A stretch of DNA of 64,000 bases from Enemella evansiae (GTDB taxonomy: Bacteria > Pseudomonadota > Alphaproteobacteria > Rhodobacterales > Rhodobacteraceae). The notes beneath the pieces are model-generated. The model searched no databases and had not been told where the DNA came from. It was given only the letters and a program-made list of their open reading frames with translations. Shown here piece after piece: positions 53,412 through 61,469 of the stretch (position 1 is the stretch's first letter; the number at the start of each line of letters is the position of its first letter). The translations under genes were made by a program, and so were the position numbers. Location: NCBI GenBank assembly GCA_017255395.1, contig JAFKDC010000018.1, forward strand, positions 1-64,000. The letters run 5' to 3'.

Positions 53412-55010
53412 ATGGACACCAACCGCCCCGCCCTGCCCGCCGAGATCGCCCGCCGCCGGACCTTCGCGATCATCTCGCACCCGGATGCGGGCAAGACGAC
53501 TCTGACGGAAAAGTTCCTTCTCTATGGCGGCGCCATCCAGATGGCCGGACAGGTGCGCGCCAAGGGTGAGGCGCGGCGCACGCGGTCGGACTTCATGCAG
53601 ATGGAAAAGGACCGCGGCATCTCTGTCAGCGCCTCGGCCATGTCCTTCGATTTCAAGAATTTCCGCTTCAACCTCGTCGACACGCCCGGCCACTCGGACT
53701 TCTCCGAGGATACCTATCGCACCCTGACGGCGGTGGATGCCGCCGTGATGGTCATCGACGGCGCCAAGGGTGTGGAAAGCCAGACACAGAAGCTCTTCGA
53801 GGTCTGCCGCTTGCGCGACCTGCCGATCCTGACCTTCTGCAACAAGATGGACCGCGAGGCACGCGACACCTTCGATATCATCGACGAGATCCAGGAAAAC
53901 CTCGCCATCGACGTGACGCCCGCCTCCTGGCCGATCGGCATGGGACGCGATTTCCTCGGCTGTTACGACATGCTGAACGACCGGCTGGAACTGATGGACC
54001 GCGCCGACCGCAACAAGGTCGCGGAGACGATCAGCCTTGAAGGGCTGGACGATCCGCGCATGGCCGAGCACATCCCCGAGGGTCTGCTGGCGCAGCTGCG
54101 CGAAGAGGTGGAAATGGCGCGCGAGCTGCTGCCCGCGCTCGATCCGCAATCAGTCCTCGAAGGCCACATGACGCCGATCTGGTTCGGCTCTGCAATCAAC
54201 TCTTTCGGCGTGCGGGAACTGATGAACGGCATCGGCACCTACGGCCCCGAGCCGCAGGTGCAAAAGGCCAACCCGCGCGAGATTGCGCCGGAGGAAAAGA
54301 AGGTCTCCGGCTTCGTCTTCAAGGTGCAAGCCAATATGGACCCCAAGCACCGCGACCGCGTGGCCTTTGTCCGCCTCGCTTCGGGGCATTTCGAGCGCGG
54401 CATGAAGCTGACCCATGTGCGCACCAAGAAGCCCATGGCGATCTCGAACCCGGTGCTCTTCCTCGCCGCCGACCGCGAACTGGCGGAAGAGGCCTGGGCC
54501 GGTGACATCATCGGCATTCCCAACCACGGCCAGCTGCGCATCGGCGACACGCTGACCGAGGGCGAGATGCTGAAAGTGTCGGGCATCCCCTCCTTTGCGC
54601 CGGAACTGTTGCAAGGTGTGCGCGCGGGCGACCCGATGAAGGCCAAACACCTTGAGAAGGCGCTGATGCAATTCGCCGAGGAAGGCGCGGCCAAGGTCTT
54701 CAAGCCGATGATCGGCTCGGGCTTCATCGTCGGCGTGGTGGGGGCGCTGCAATTCGAGGTGCTTGGCAGCCGGATCGAGCTGGAATACGGCCTGCCGGTG
54801 CGTTTCGACGCCTCGCAGTTCACCTCGGCCCGCTGGGTGCACGGCCCAAGGGACGCGGTCGAGAAATTCACCCAGGCCAACAAGCAGCACATCAGCTACG
54901 ACCACGACGGAGACGTGGTCTACCTGACGCGCCTGCAATGGGACATCGACCGGATCGAACGCGACTACCCGGACGTGACCCTTTCGGCGACGAAGGAAAT
55001 GATGGTCTGA
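53412..55010 (+). CDS. prfC: Peptide chain release factor 3
   Basis: 532 residues, a translational GTPase that recycles RF1 and RF2 after termination. G1 is SHPDAGKTTLTEK, G3 is VDTPGHSDFSEDTYR, G4 is CNKMDREARD. The C-terminal domains match RF3 rather than EF-G (LQFEVLGSRIELEYGLPVRF). The gene is monocistronic with a strong terminator. Confidence 0.97.
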   Translation: MDTNRPALPAEIARRRTFAIISHPDAGKTTLTEKFLLYGGAIQMAGQVRAKGEARRTRSDFMQMEKDRGISVSASAMSFDFKNFRFNLVDTPGHSDFSEDTYRTLTAVDAAVMVIDGAKGVESQTQKLFEVCRLRDLPILTFCNKMDREARDTFDIIDEIQENLAIDVTPASWPIGMGRDFLGCYDMLNDRLELMDRADRNKVAETISLEGLDDPRMAEHIPEGLLAQLREEVEMARELLPALDPQSVLEGHMTPIWFGSAINSFGVRELMNGIGTYGPEPQVQKANPREIAPEEKKVSGFVFKVQANMDPKHRDRVAFVRLASGHFERGMKLTHVRTKKPMAISNPVLFLAADRELAEEAWAGDIIGIPNHGQLRIGDTLTEGEMLKVSGIPSFAPELLQGVRAGDPMKAKHLEKALMQFAEEGAAKVFKPMIGSGFIVGVVGALQFEVLGSRIELEYGLPVRFDASQFTSARWVHGPRDAVEKFTQANKQHISYDHDGDVVYLTRLQWDIDRIERDYPDVTLSATKEMMV

Positions 55011-55128
55011 CGGCGGCTGTCCGGCCCGGATGAGAGGCGCCGGTCCGGGTATCGGAACCGCCAGACCCACCTGCAACCGGCTGAACGGGCCGCGCGGGGA
55101 TCTGCCTTCGACCCGGCCTGAACAAGAA

Positions 55129-55160
55129 ACGGGCGCCTTCCGGGCGCCCGTCTGCATTTT
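55129..55160 (+). terminator. Terminator between prfC and the OmpA-family gene
   Basis: ACGGGCGCC pairs with GGCGCCCGT across a 5-nt loop, followed by CTGCATTTT. The T-run is interrupted, but position and stem strength fit a terminator for convergent genes. Confidence 0.7.
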
Positions 55161-55209
55161 CAGACCCCTACGGCCCGTCCCCACCGGGGGACCGACCCTT
55201 CGCAGGGCC

Positions 55210-57051
55210 TTAGTCGCGGCTTGCGGAATTGCTTTGCAGCAGCGAGGTGATGCGGCGCACCGCCACGCGGCGGTTGGCCTGCTCGGCCTCCTGCGTGTTC
55301 ACCAGCAGGTCGCCTTCGCCATAGCCCTGAAGCACCATGTTTTCCGGCGGCACCTGGAAGTACTCGGTCAGCGCCAGCGCCACCGATTCCGCGCGCCGGT
55401 CGGACAGGGCGAGGTTGTAGGCATAGCCGCCGACCGCATCGGTGTGACCCTCGATCAGGAAGACCTCGGAGGGGTTCTTCCGGATCGCGTCCCGCAGGGC
55501 ATTCCCCAGCGCTGACAGCTCTTCCGCCTCTTCCGGGCGGATCGCCGCGGAACCGGTCTGGAAGTTCACCGAGTCCACCGAGATCTCGGGCACGAGGTAG
55601 CGCACCTGATCAATGTTGCGCACCTGGTTGAGCGAGAAGGTCCGGTCGACCGGCTGCGTCTCCTGTGCGGCCAGCGCCCGGGCCAGCGCGTCGCTGTCGC
55701 TTTGACGGTAGGTCACGCGGTTGTCGCGATCCACCTGCGGCAGATCGTTCACCACGACCTGTTGCACCTCTTGCGTATCGTCGAAAAGCAGAACCTCGCT
55801 GCCGTCCTGAAGCGTGCGCACACGGCGCAGGACGCGTCCGTCGGCGGCGCGCACGGTTTCCACGGTGCTGCCGTCCTCGTAGGTGACGACGGCACGGGTG
55901 GACCCGTCGTTGTAGCGATAGGTCTCGACATTGGCGCCCGGGCGGCGCAGCAGCACGTCATCGTTGCGCAGCACGCGATAGCGCCCGTCCCGCTCGACCA
56001 CGACGCGGTCGCCCGAGTTGCTGACCACATTGTCATTGCTTTCGAGGATCTCGTTCAGCACGACGGCCCCCAGGCCCACGGCAGCGGCGGTGCCCAGCGT
56101 GCGGCGCAGGCGCTCTGCGTCGTCCATCTCGTCGTCGTCATCGTCGTCGTCACGGGCGGCAGGCGCGGCGGGGGCTTCGTCCACGGAGGTCTCGAAGTCC
56201 TCGTCCGACCGGCGCACCTCGTCGGCCTCGACGGTCTCCTCGACCCGCTCGGCCTCGGCATCGCCACCCGCAGCCGCGGCGGCGGCAGGCGCCGCATCCT
56301 GCTCGGCAATCGCATCGGCCTGGGCCTGCGGGTCGGGTTCGGCCACCGGTTCCTCGGCGGTCTCTACCGGCTCTTCGGCAAGGTCGTCCTGCGCGGGTTC
56401 GGCGGTATCCGCCTCTGCCTCGGACGCGTCTGCGGCAGGATCTGCCGTTTCAACGGGCTCTTCGGCCTCCTCGACAGGCTCTGCCGTATCGACAGCCTCT
56501 TCCGGCGCGTCCTCGGCGGGCTCCGCCGTATCGACAGCCTCTTCCGGTCCTTCCCCGGCGGGCTCTGCCGTATCGACCGGCTCTTCCGGCGCTCCCCCGG
56601 CAGGCTCAGCCGTATCTACCGGCTCTTCCGGTGCTTCCCCGGCAGGCTCTGCCGTATCGACCGGCTCTTCCGGTGCTTCCTCGGCAGGCTCTGCGGTGTC
56701 GACCGGCTCCTCCGGTGCCTCTTCGGCTGTATCGACCGGCTCACCGGCCTCGGCCGGTTCTGCCGGGGCAGCGGGCTCGACAGCCTCCGCCGGTTCCGCG
56801 GGCTCGCCGGCAGGGGCTTCCTGCGCTTCGACAGGCGCCTCGCCATTCGCGGCGGCCATGACCTGACCGACCAGCGATGGATCGTTCTGCGCCTGAGCGA
56901 CAAGATCGCAGGTCAGGGACCCGGGCAGTTCAGCGCCCTGATTGCAGGCCTGCACAAAAGGCTCCAGAACAAAGTCCTGCGCGGTGGCGCCCGTTCCGAT
57001 CGTCAGAGCCAGAACGCTGGCCGACAGTTTGGTTGCGATATTCGTCTTCAT
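55210..57051 (-). CDS. OmpA-family envelope protein with acidic repeats
   Basis: 613 residues from ATG 57051 with GGAGA upstream. A Sec signal peptide (MKTNIATKLSASVLALTIGT, cleavage near GATA-QDF), a short Cys-containing segment (ACNQGAELPGSLTCD), then a Pro/Glu/Ala-rich stretch built of a 14-residue repeat (about residues 75-230), an Asp/Glu-rich linker with a possible membrane segment (GTAAAVGLGAVVLNEIL) and the C-terminal OmpA peptidoglycan-binding domain (VNFQTGSAAIRPEEAEEL, VFLIEGHTDAVGGYAYNLAL, GYGEGDLLVNTQEAEQANRR). It probably links the outer envelope to peptidoglycan, with the repeat as an extended spacer. Confidence 0.88.
   Translation of the reverse strand: MKTNIATKLSASVLALTIGTGATAQDFVLEPFVQACNQGAELPGSLTCDLVAQAQNDPSLVGQVMAAANGEAPVEAQEAPAGEPAEPAEAVEPAAPAEPAEAGEPVDTAEEAPEEPVDTAEPAEEAPEEPVDTAEPAGEAPEEPVDTAEPAGGAPEEPVDTAEPAGEGPEEAVDTAEPAEDAPEEAVDTAEPVEEAEEPVETADPAADASEAEADTAEPAQDDLAEEPVETAEEPVAEPDPQAQADAIAEQDAAPAAAAAAGGDAEAERVEETVEADEVRRSDEDFETSVDEAPAAPAARDDDDDDDEMDDAERLRRTLGTAAAVGLGAVVLNEILESNDNVVSNSGDRVVVERDGRYRVLRNDDVLLRRPGANVETYRYNDGSTRAVVTYEDGSTVETVRAADGRVLRRVRTLQDGSEVLLFDDTQEVQQVVVNDLPQVDRDNRVTYRQSDSDALARALAAQETQPVDRTFSLNQVRNIDQVRYLVPEISVDSVNFQTGSAAIRPEEAEELSALGNALRDAIRKNPSEVFLIEGHTDAVGGYAYNLALSDRRAESVALALTEYFQVPPENMVLQGYGEGDLLVNTQEAEQANRRVAVRRITSLLQSNSASRD
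56468..56740 (-). repeat. In-frame 42-nt tandem repeats inside the OmpA-family gene
   Basis: About six units encoding the 14-residue motif EPVDTAEPAGEAPE with small variations. All are multiples of three, so copy number could change without frameshift. Confidence 0.75.
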
Positions 57052-57250
57052 GTCGTCTCCCATTTGCCCGGTGAACTGGGCTTGAGCGGGAAACGCCGTG
57101 AACGGCGCAAAAGTTCAGCTGCATTATACAGCCCCTTGCGAAACGATCTGCCGAGCGGCCCGCTGCCCGGGCCTTGGCGCATGGAAGGGCGTGTCACGCC
57201 AGACCCAGCCGTGGCGGGCTACCGCTGCCGGGACACGCAGGCCCGGCGCT

Positions 57251-58501
57251 TCACAGCAAGGCCATCAGCCGGGCCTTTTCCCCGGCGTCGTCCGGACGGG
57301 AAATCGCCTGCGCCAGATCCTCCAGAGAGGCGATGGAATGCCCGGCGCGAAAGCTGTCCACATGGGGCAGCATGGCGCGGATGCCGGTGGCCCTGGGCGC
57401 GAACCCATCCCAGCGCAGCAGCGGATTCAGCCAGATCAGCCGCCGGGCCGAGAGGTGCAACCGCTCCATCTCTTTCTCCAGCGCCTTGGCATCGTCACGA
57501 TCCAGCCCGTCGGTGATCAGCAGGACAACCGCGCCCTGCCCCGTGACGCGGCGCGACCAGTCGCGGTTGAAGGCGTGCAGGCATTGGCCGATGCGGGTGC
57601 CGCCCTCCCAGTCCTGCGCCTCGGCCCCGGCCGCCTTCAGCGCCGCGTCCACGTCGCGGGTGGCCAGATGGCGCGAGATGTTGGTCAGCCGGGTGCCGAA
57701 GGTGAAGGCATGGACCTTTGCCCAGCCCGCGCCCTTCTCGTTGGCGACCGCGTGCAGGAAATGCAGGACCATGCGGCTGTACTGGCTCATAGAGCCCGAG
57801 ATATCGCAGAGCACCACCAGATTGGGCCAGCGCGGTCGCTGCTTCGCGCGGGCAAGGGCGCGCATCTCGCCGCCCTGCCGCATGGCGGCGCGCAGGGTCC
57901 TCTGCCGGTCCAGCCGGTGGCCCAGCGGGGCCGCCATGCGGCGGCGCGACAGGATCGGCTTCACCGGCAGCTTCAGCCGCGCCAGCATCCGCTTGGCCTG
58001 CGCGATCTCCTCTGTCGACATCTGTTCGAAGTCGAGCGAGCGCAGCTTTTCCTCGGCGGACATGGTCATCGAGGCGTCGATCTCGATCTGCGTGCCGCCC
58101 TCGCTGTCCTCGGGCTGCGGCAGATCGGGCATCTGGTCGCCCAGCAGCGCCTGCGCCGCCCGCTTCTCTGCCGCCGCCGCGCGCTTTTCCTCCTGCACGC
58201 CCCGGATGGCGGGCAGCATCAGGCTCATCATGTGTTCGAGAAACCGCGGATCGCGCCAGTACAGCCGAAAGACCTGCGCGAAAACCACCCGATGCTCGGG
58301 CCGGTTCACGAAACAGGCGTGCAGCGTCCAGTAGAAATCCATCCGGTCGGTGAAACCCGCCGCTTCGACCGCGCGCACCGCCTCGATCACCCGCCCCGGC
58401 CCGACCGGCAGCCCTGCCCGCCTCAGCGCACGGGCGAAATGGATGATGTTCTGCGCCAGCCGGGGATTGTCCGGCATTTCCAGCGGGACGTATTCAGGCA
58501 T
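57251..58501 (-). CDS. CoxE-family VWA-domain protein
   Basis: 416 residues from ATG 58501 (MPEYVPLEMPDNPRLAQNII). The N-terminal half is helical; the C-terminal half is a VWA domain with MIDAS CDISGSMSQYSRMV and LITDGLDRDDAKA. Members work with MoxR-type AAA+ ATPases as metal-ion or cofactor insertion and complex-assembly factors; CoxE acts on carbon monoxide dehydrogenase, but no cox genes are present. Its partner moxR-like gene lies 196 bp upstream on the same strand, separated by two inverted copies of the dispersed repeat. Confidence 0.9.
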   Translation of the reverse strand: MPEYVPLEMPDNPRLAQNIIHFARALRRAGLPVGPGRVIEAVRAVEAAGFTDRMDFYWTLHACFVNRPEHRVVFAQVFRLYWRDPRFLEHMMSLMLPAIRGVQEEKRAAAAEKRAAQALLGDQMPDLPQPEDSEGGTQIEIDASMTMSAEEKLRSLDFEQMSTEEIAQAKRMLARLKLPVKPILSRRRMAAPLGHRLDRQRTLRAAMRQGGEMRALARAKQRPRWPNLVVLCDISGSMSQYSRMVLHFLHAVANEKGAGWAKVHAFTFGTRLTNISRHLATRDVDAALKAAGAEAQDWEGGTRIGQCLHAFNRDWSRRVTGQGAVVLLITDGLDRDDAKALEKEMERLHLSARRLIWLNPLLRWDGFAPRATGIRAMLPHVDSFRAGHSIASLEDLAQAISRPDDAGEKARLMALL

Positions 58502-58525
58502 AACGCATCGACCCCGGTCCCGGAC

Positions 58526-58586
58526 GGAGGGGGGCCCTGCCCCCCGCTCCTGCGGAGCCCCCCCGGGATATTTTCGGACAGAAGAA
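58526..58586 (-). repeat. Dispersed intergenic repeat (copy g, inverted)
   Basis: Read on the minus strand: TTCTTCTGTCCGAAAATATC, CCGGGGGGG, the CTCC-GCAGGAG hairpin, then GGGGGCAGGGCCCCC. It faces copy h with only about 20 bp between. Confidence 0.85.
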
Positions 58587-58605
58587 AACCGAAGAGCAGC
58601 CCTGC

Positions 58606-58664
58606 GTTTCTTCTGTCCCGAAATATCCCGGGGGAATCGCCGCAGGCGATGGGGGCAGAGCCCC
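58606..58664 (+). repeat. Dispersed intergenic repeat (copy h)
   Basis: TTTCTTCTGTCCCGAAATAT, CCCGGGGGA, TCGCCGCAGGCGA and GGGGGCAGAGCCCCC. With copy g it forms a large inverted repeat between the MoxR and CoxE-type genes. Confidence 0.85.
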
Positions 58665-58697
58665 CTCTTCCCCTTTGCCACAGGTTACGTACATGGC

Positions 58698-59606
58698 TCA
58701 GGCCGCCTCGACCCGGGCCTTGGCCTCGTCGAGGATGCGCCTGGCCTCTCCGCCGCTGATCTTGGCGATGTCGTCCTGGTATTTCAGGATCGCGCCCAGG
58801 GTGTCGCTGATGACCTGCGGCGACAGGTCCACCACGTCCAGCGCCAGCAGGCACTTCGCCCAGTCGATGGTTTCCGCGACACCGGGCTTCTTGAAGATAT
58901 CCTCGGTCCGCAGCGCCTGCACGAAGGCGATGATCTGCTTCGACAGCACCTCGGAGACCGCCGGTTCGCGGGCGTGCAGGATTTCGACCTCGCGGTCGAA
59001 GTCGGGGTAGTCGACCCAGTGGTAGAGGCAGCGGCGCTTGAGCGCGTCATGCACCTCGCGCGTGCGGTTCGAGGTCAGGATCACGATCGGCGGTTCGGGC
59101 GCCATGATCGTCCCGATCTCCGGGATCGTGACCTGAAAGTCCGAGAGCGCCTCGAGCAGGAAGGCCTCGAAGGGTTCGTCGGTACGGTCGAGCTCGTCGA
59201 TCAGCAGGATCGGTGCGCCACGCTCGTCCGGGCGCATGGCCTGCAGCAGCGGCCGTTCGATCAGGTAGTCGCGCGAGAACAGCTCCTCCTGCAGGGCGCC
59301 CCGGTCGGCGCCGCCGCCCGCCTCGGCGGTGCGGATGGCGATCATCTGCGCCGGGAAGTTCCACTCGTAGACCGCGCTGGAGGCATCCAGCCCCTCGTAG
59401 CATTGCAGCCGGATCAGCCGCCGGTCGAGGCAGAGCGCCAGCGCCTTGGCGATCTCGGTCTTGCCGACTCCGGCCTCGCCTTCGAGGAACAGCGGGCGGC
59501 CCAGTTTCAGCGACAGGAAGACCACCGTCGCCAGCGCCCTCCCGCAGACGTAGCCGGTTTCGGCCAGTTTCTCCTGAACCGCGTCGATGGTGGCGGGTAT
59601 GGTCAT
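58698..59606 (-). CDS. MoxR-family AAA+ ATPase
   Basis: 302 residues from ATG 59606 with GGGGGAG upstream. Walker A GEAGVGKTEIAKALA, Walker B ILLIDELDRTDEPFEAFLLE, sensor 1 VILTSNRTREVHDALKRR and the MoxR-specific stretches (RLQCYEGLDASSAVYEWNF) are clear. It probably remodels or activates an enzyme together with the VWA protein encoded downstream. The enzyme served is not visible in the window. Confidence 0.93.
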   Translation of the reverse strand: MTIPATIDAVQEKLAETGYVCGRALATVVFLSLKLGRPLFLEGEAGVGKTEIAKALALCLDRRLIRLQCYEGLDASSAVYEWNFPAQMIAIRTAEAGGGADRGALQEELFSRDYLIERPLLQAMRPDERGAPILLIDELDRTDEPFEAFLLEALSDFQVTIPEIGTIMAPEPPIVILTSNRTREVHDALKRRCLYHWVDYPDFDREVEILHAREPAVSEVLSKQIIAFVQALRTEDIFKKPGVAETIDWAKCLLALDVVDLSPQVISDTLGAILKYQDDIAKISGGEARRILDEAKARVEAA

Positions 59607-59811
59607 GGCTCCCCCTCTTGTCCTGCCCTTGTAAAGCAAGCGCGCCCGGCCGGGGCAATAGCGCCAAGGTCGCAGATATGCCGACAATCCGCGCGGTCAT
59701 ATTGACGGCGCAGCGGGCCTGCGCCATGATTCCGCGCAATACGCCCGGACGGGGCGACGAAGCAGCAAGGCTCGAGCAGCGATGCCTTTCATCCCAGCGG
59801 GGCGCGCCGCC

Positions 59812-60843
59812 ATGCGGATCACCGCCGTGACCTGTGTCAAGAACGAAGGCCCCTTCCTGCTGGAGTGGATCGCCTTCAACCGCCTCTTGGGCGTGACCGA
59901 TTTCCTGTTCTATTCCAACGACTGCACCGACGGCACCGATGCTCTGCTGGACGCGCTGGCTGCGCGAGGGGGGCTGGTGCACCTGCCCAACCCCGCCAAG
60001 GGGCGCAACTACCAGATGGAGGCGCTGAAGGACGCCGCCCGTCAGCCAGTCGTCCGGGATGCTGACTGGGTCTGGATCGCCGATGTGGACGAGTTCCTCA
60101 ACATCCATGTGGGCGACCACACGATCCCCGCGCTGATCGCCGTCTGCGACAACCCGCACGCGATCTCTGTCACCTTCCAGTTCTTCGCCAACGGCGGAGT
60201 GGACGCCTTCGAGGACCGCCCGGTGATCGGGCAGTTCACCCGCTCGCACAACCCGGACCTGTGGTGCGCCGACAGCGCCATAGAGGTCAAGACACTGGTG
60301 CGCCGCGACTTTCCGCTGAAGTACTACGGCGCGCACCGGCCCTTCTTTCGCGAAGGGCTGCCTGCGAAGCGCCAACCGGCCTGGACGGACGGCTCTGGAC
60401 GGGGTGTGCCGCCGAAGTTTCTGACCGCCGCCAACCCGCGGCGGATGCGGCGCTTTCCGGCCCCGGGCGCGCGGGTCCACGCGACGCTGAACCACTATGC
60501 CCTGCGCTCACTCGACAGCTATATCGTCAAGAACGACCGGGGCGACGTGAACCGCGAAAACCGCGCCTTCGACGACACCTACTGGCGAGAGCGCAACGAT
60601 GCGGCCTATGAGGACCGCTCGATCCTGCGCTATATCCCGGCGCTGACAGAGGCGCTGGCCGCACTGCAGGCCGACCCCGGGATCGCCGCCCTGCATGACG
60701 CTTGCTGCAGGGCGCACAAGGCCCGGGCCGAGGCGCTGCGGGCTCAGCCCGAATACGCCCGGATGGCCGCGCATCTGAAGGCCCTGCCGCCCTATCCGCC
60801 CGAGGAATGGGCGCTGATGCAAACCCTCGGCTACGTCGCATGA
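59812..60843 (+). CDS. Family 2 glycosyltransferase (GT2_4-type)
   Basis: 343 residues from ATG 59812 (MRITAVTCVKNEGPFLLEWI). The N-terminal KNEGPFLLEW and IADVDEFLNI are the nucleotide-sugar and metal-binding elements of the GlycosylTransferase_2_4 group (also seen as glycosyltransferase-92-like). NHYALRSLDSYIVKNDRGD is the conserved C-terminal part. The donor and acceptor are unknown. Its stop overlaps the sulfotransferase start (ATGA). An ATG at 59782 is less likely because the family begins at MRITAV. Confidence 0.85.
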   Translation: MRITAVTCVKNEGPFLLEWIAFNRLLGVTDFLFYSNDCTDGTDALLDALAARGGLVHLPNPAKGRNYQMEALKDAARQPVVRDADWVWIADVDEFLNIHVGDHTIPALIAVCDNPHAISVTFQFFANGGVDAFEDRPVIGQFTRSHNPDLWCADSAIEVKTLVRRDFPLKYYGAHRPFFREGLPAKRQPAWTDGSGRGVPPKFLTAANPRRMRRFPAPGARVHATLNHYALRSLDSYIVKNDRGDVNRENRAFDDTYWRERNDAAYEDRSILRYIPALTEALAALQADPGIAALHDACCRAHKARAEALRAQPEYARMAAHLKALPPYPPEEWALMQTLGYVA

Positions 60844-61469
60844 GCGGGGTCAAGCTGGTCAACCTCGGGCTGCCGAAGTCCGGCACCACGACGCTGGCGC
60901 AGGCCCTCGACCGTGCGGGATGGGTCGCCGCCGACCACAAGGTGCGGCGCATTCATACGCGCGCGGTGGGCCTTGGCGGCACCTTCATCGGCAAACAGCT
61001 GTATGACGCCTATTTCGCCGGGGGCGATCCCTTTGCCGTGCTCGACGACCTGTACGACGCCCTGACAGAGGTGAGCGTGCTGAAGGGCACGCTGTCGCTC
61101 TGGCCGCAGTGCGATTACGCCATACTTCGGGCGATGCGGCAGGCCCGGCCCGGGATGTTGTACGTGGCGACCTGGCGCCCGCCCGCCGATATCTCGGACA
61201 GCATGCGGCGCTGGACCAACCTTGGCAGCGACCGTCTGCCCTTGGGCGCGGTGCCCGGCCTGCCCTATGGCTATGGAGAGACCGACGACCAGCGCATCCG
61301 CTGGATCGAAGGCCATTACGCCATGCTTGACGCGCTTTTTGCCGACGACCCGCATTTCCTGCGCCTCGACGTGCGCGCGCCCGACGCCGCCGACCGGCTG
61401 GCCGCCCATATCGGGCGCCCGGTGCCGTGGTGGGGTCAGGCGAACCGCAACCCCGACGGCGTCGCCTGA
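60840..61469 (+). CDS. Sulfotransferase-family protein
   Basis: 209 residues. The PAPS 5'-phosphosulfate loop is GLPKSGTTTLAQALDRAGW, near the N-terminus. The later part (DSMRRWTNLGS, HYAMLDALFADDPHFLRLDV) fits small bacterial sulfotransferases. It would transfer sulfate to a glycan or lipid. Start and stop overlap both neighbours by 4 and 1 nt, so the three genes are one translational unit, implying a shared product such as a sulfated surface glycan. Confidence 0.85.
   Translation: MSGVKLVNLGLPKSGTTTLAQALDRAGWVAADHKVRRIHTRAVGLGGTFIGKQLYDAYFAGGDPFAVLDDLYDALTEVSVLKGTLSLWPQCDYAILRAMRQARPGMLYVATWRPPADISDSMRRWTNLGSDRLPLGAVPGLPYGYGETDDQRIRWIEGHYAMLDALFADDPHFLRLDVRAPDAADRLAAHIGRPVPWWGQANRNPDGVA

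Noticed and set aside
56468-56740. CRISPR-like or satellite repeat
   Set aside because: The 42-nt units are tandem, in frame, without spacers, and encode the Pro/Glu repeat of the OmpA-family protein.
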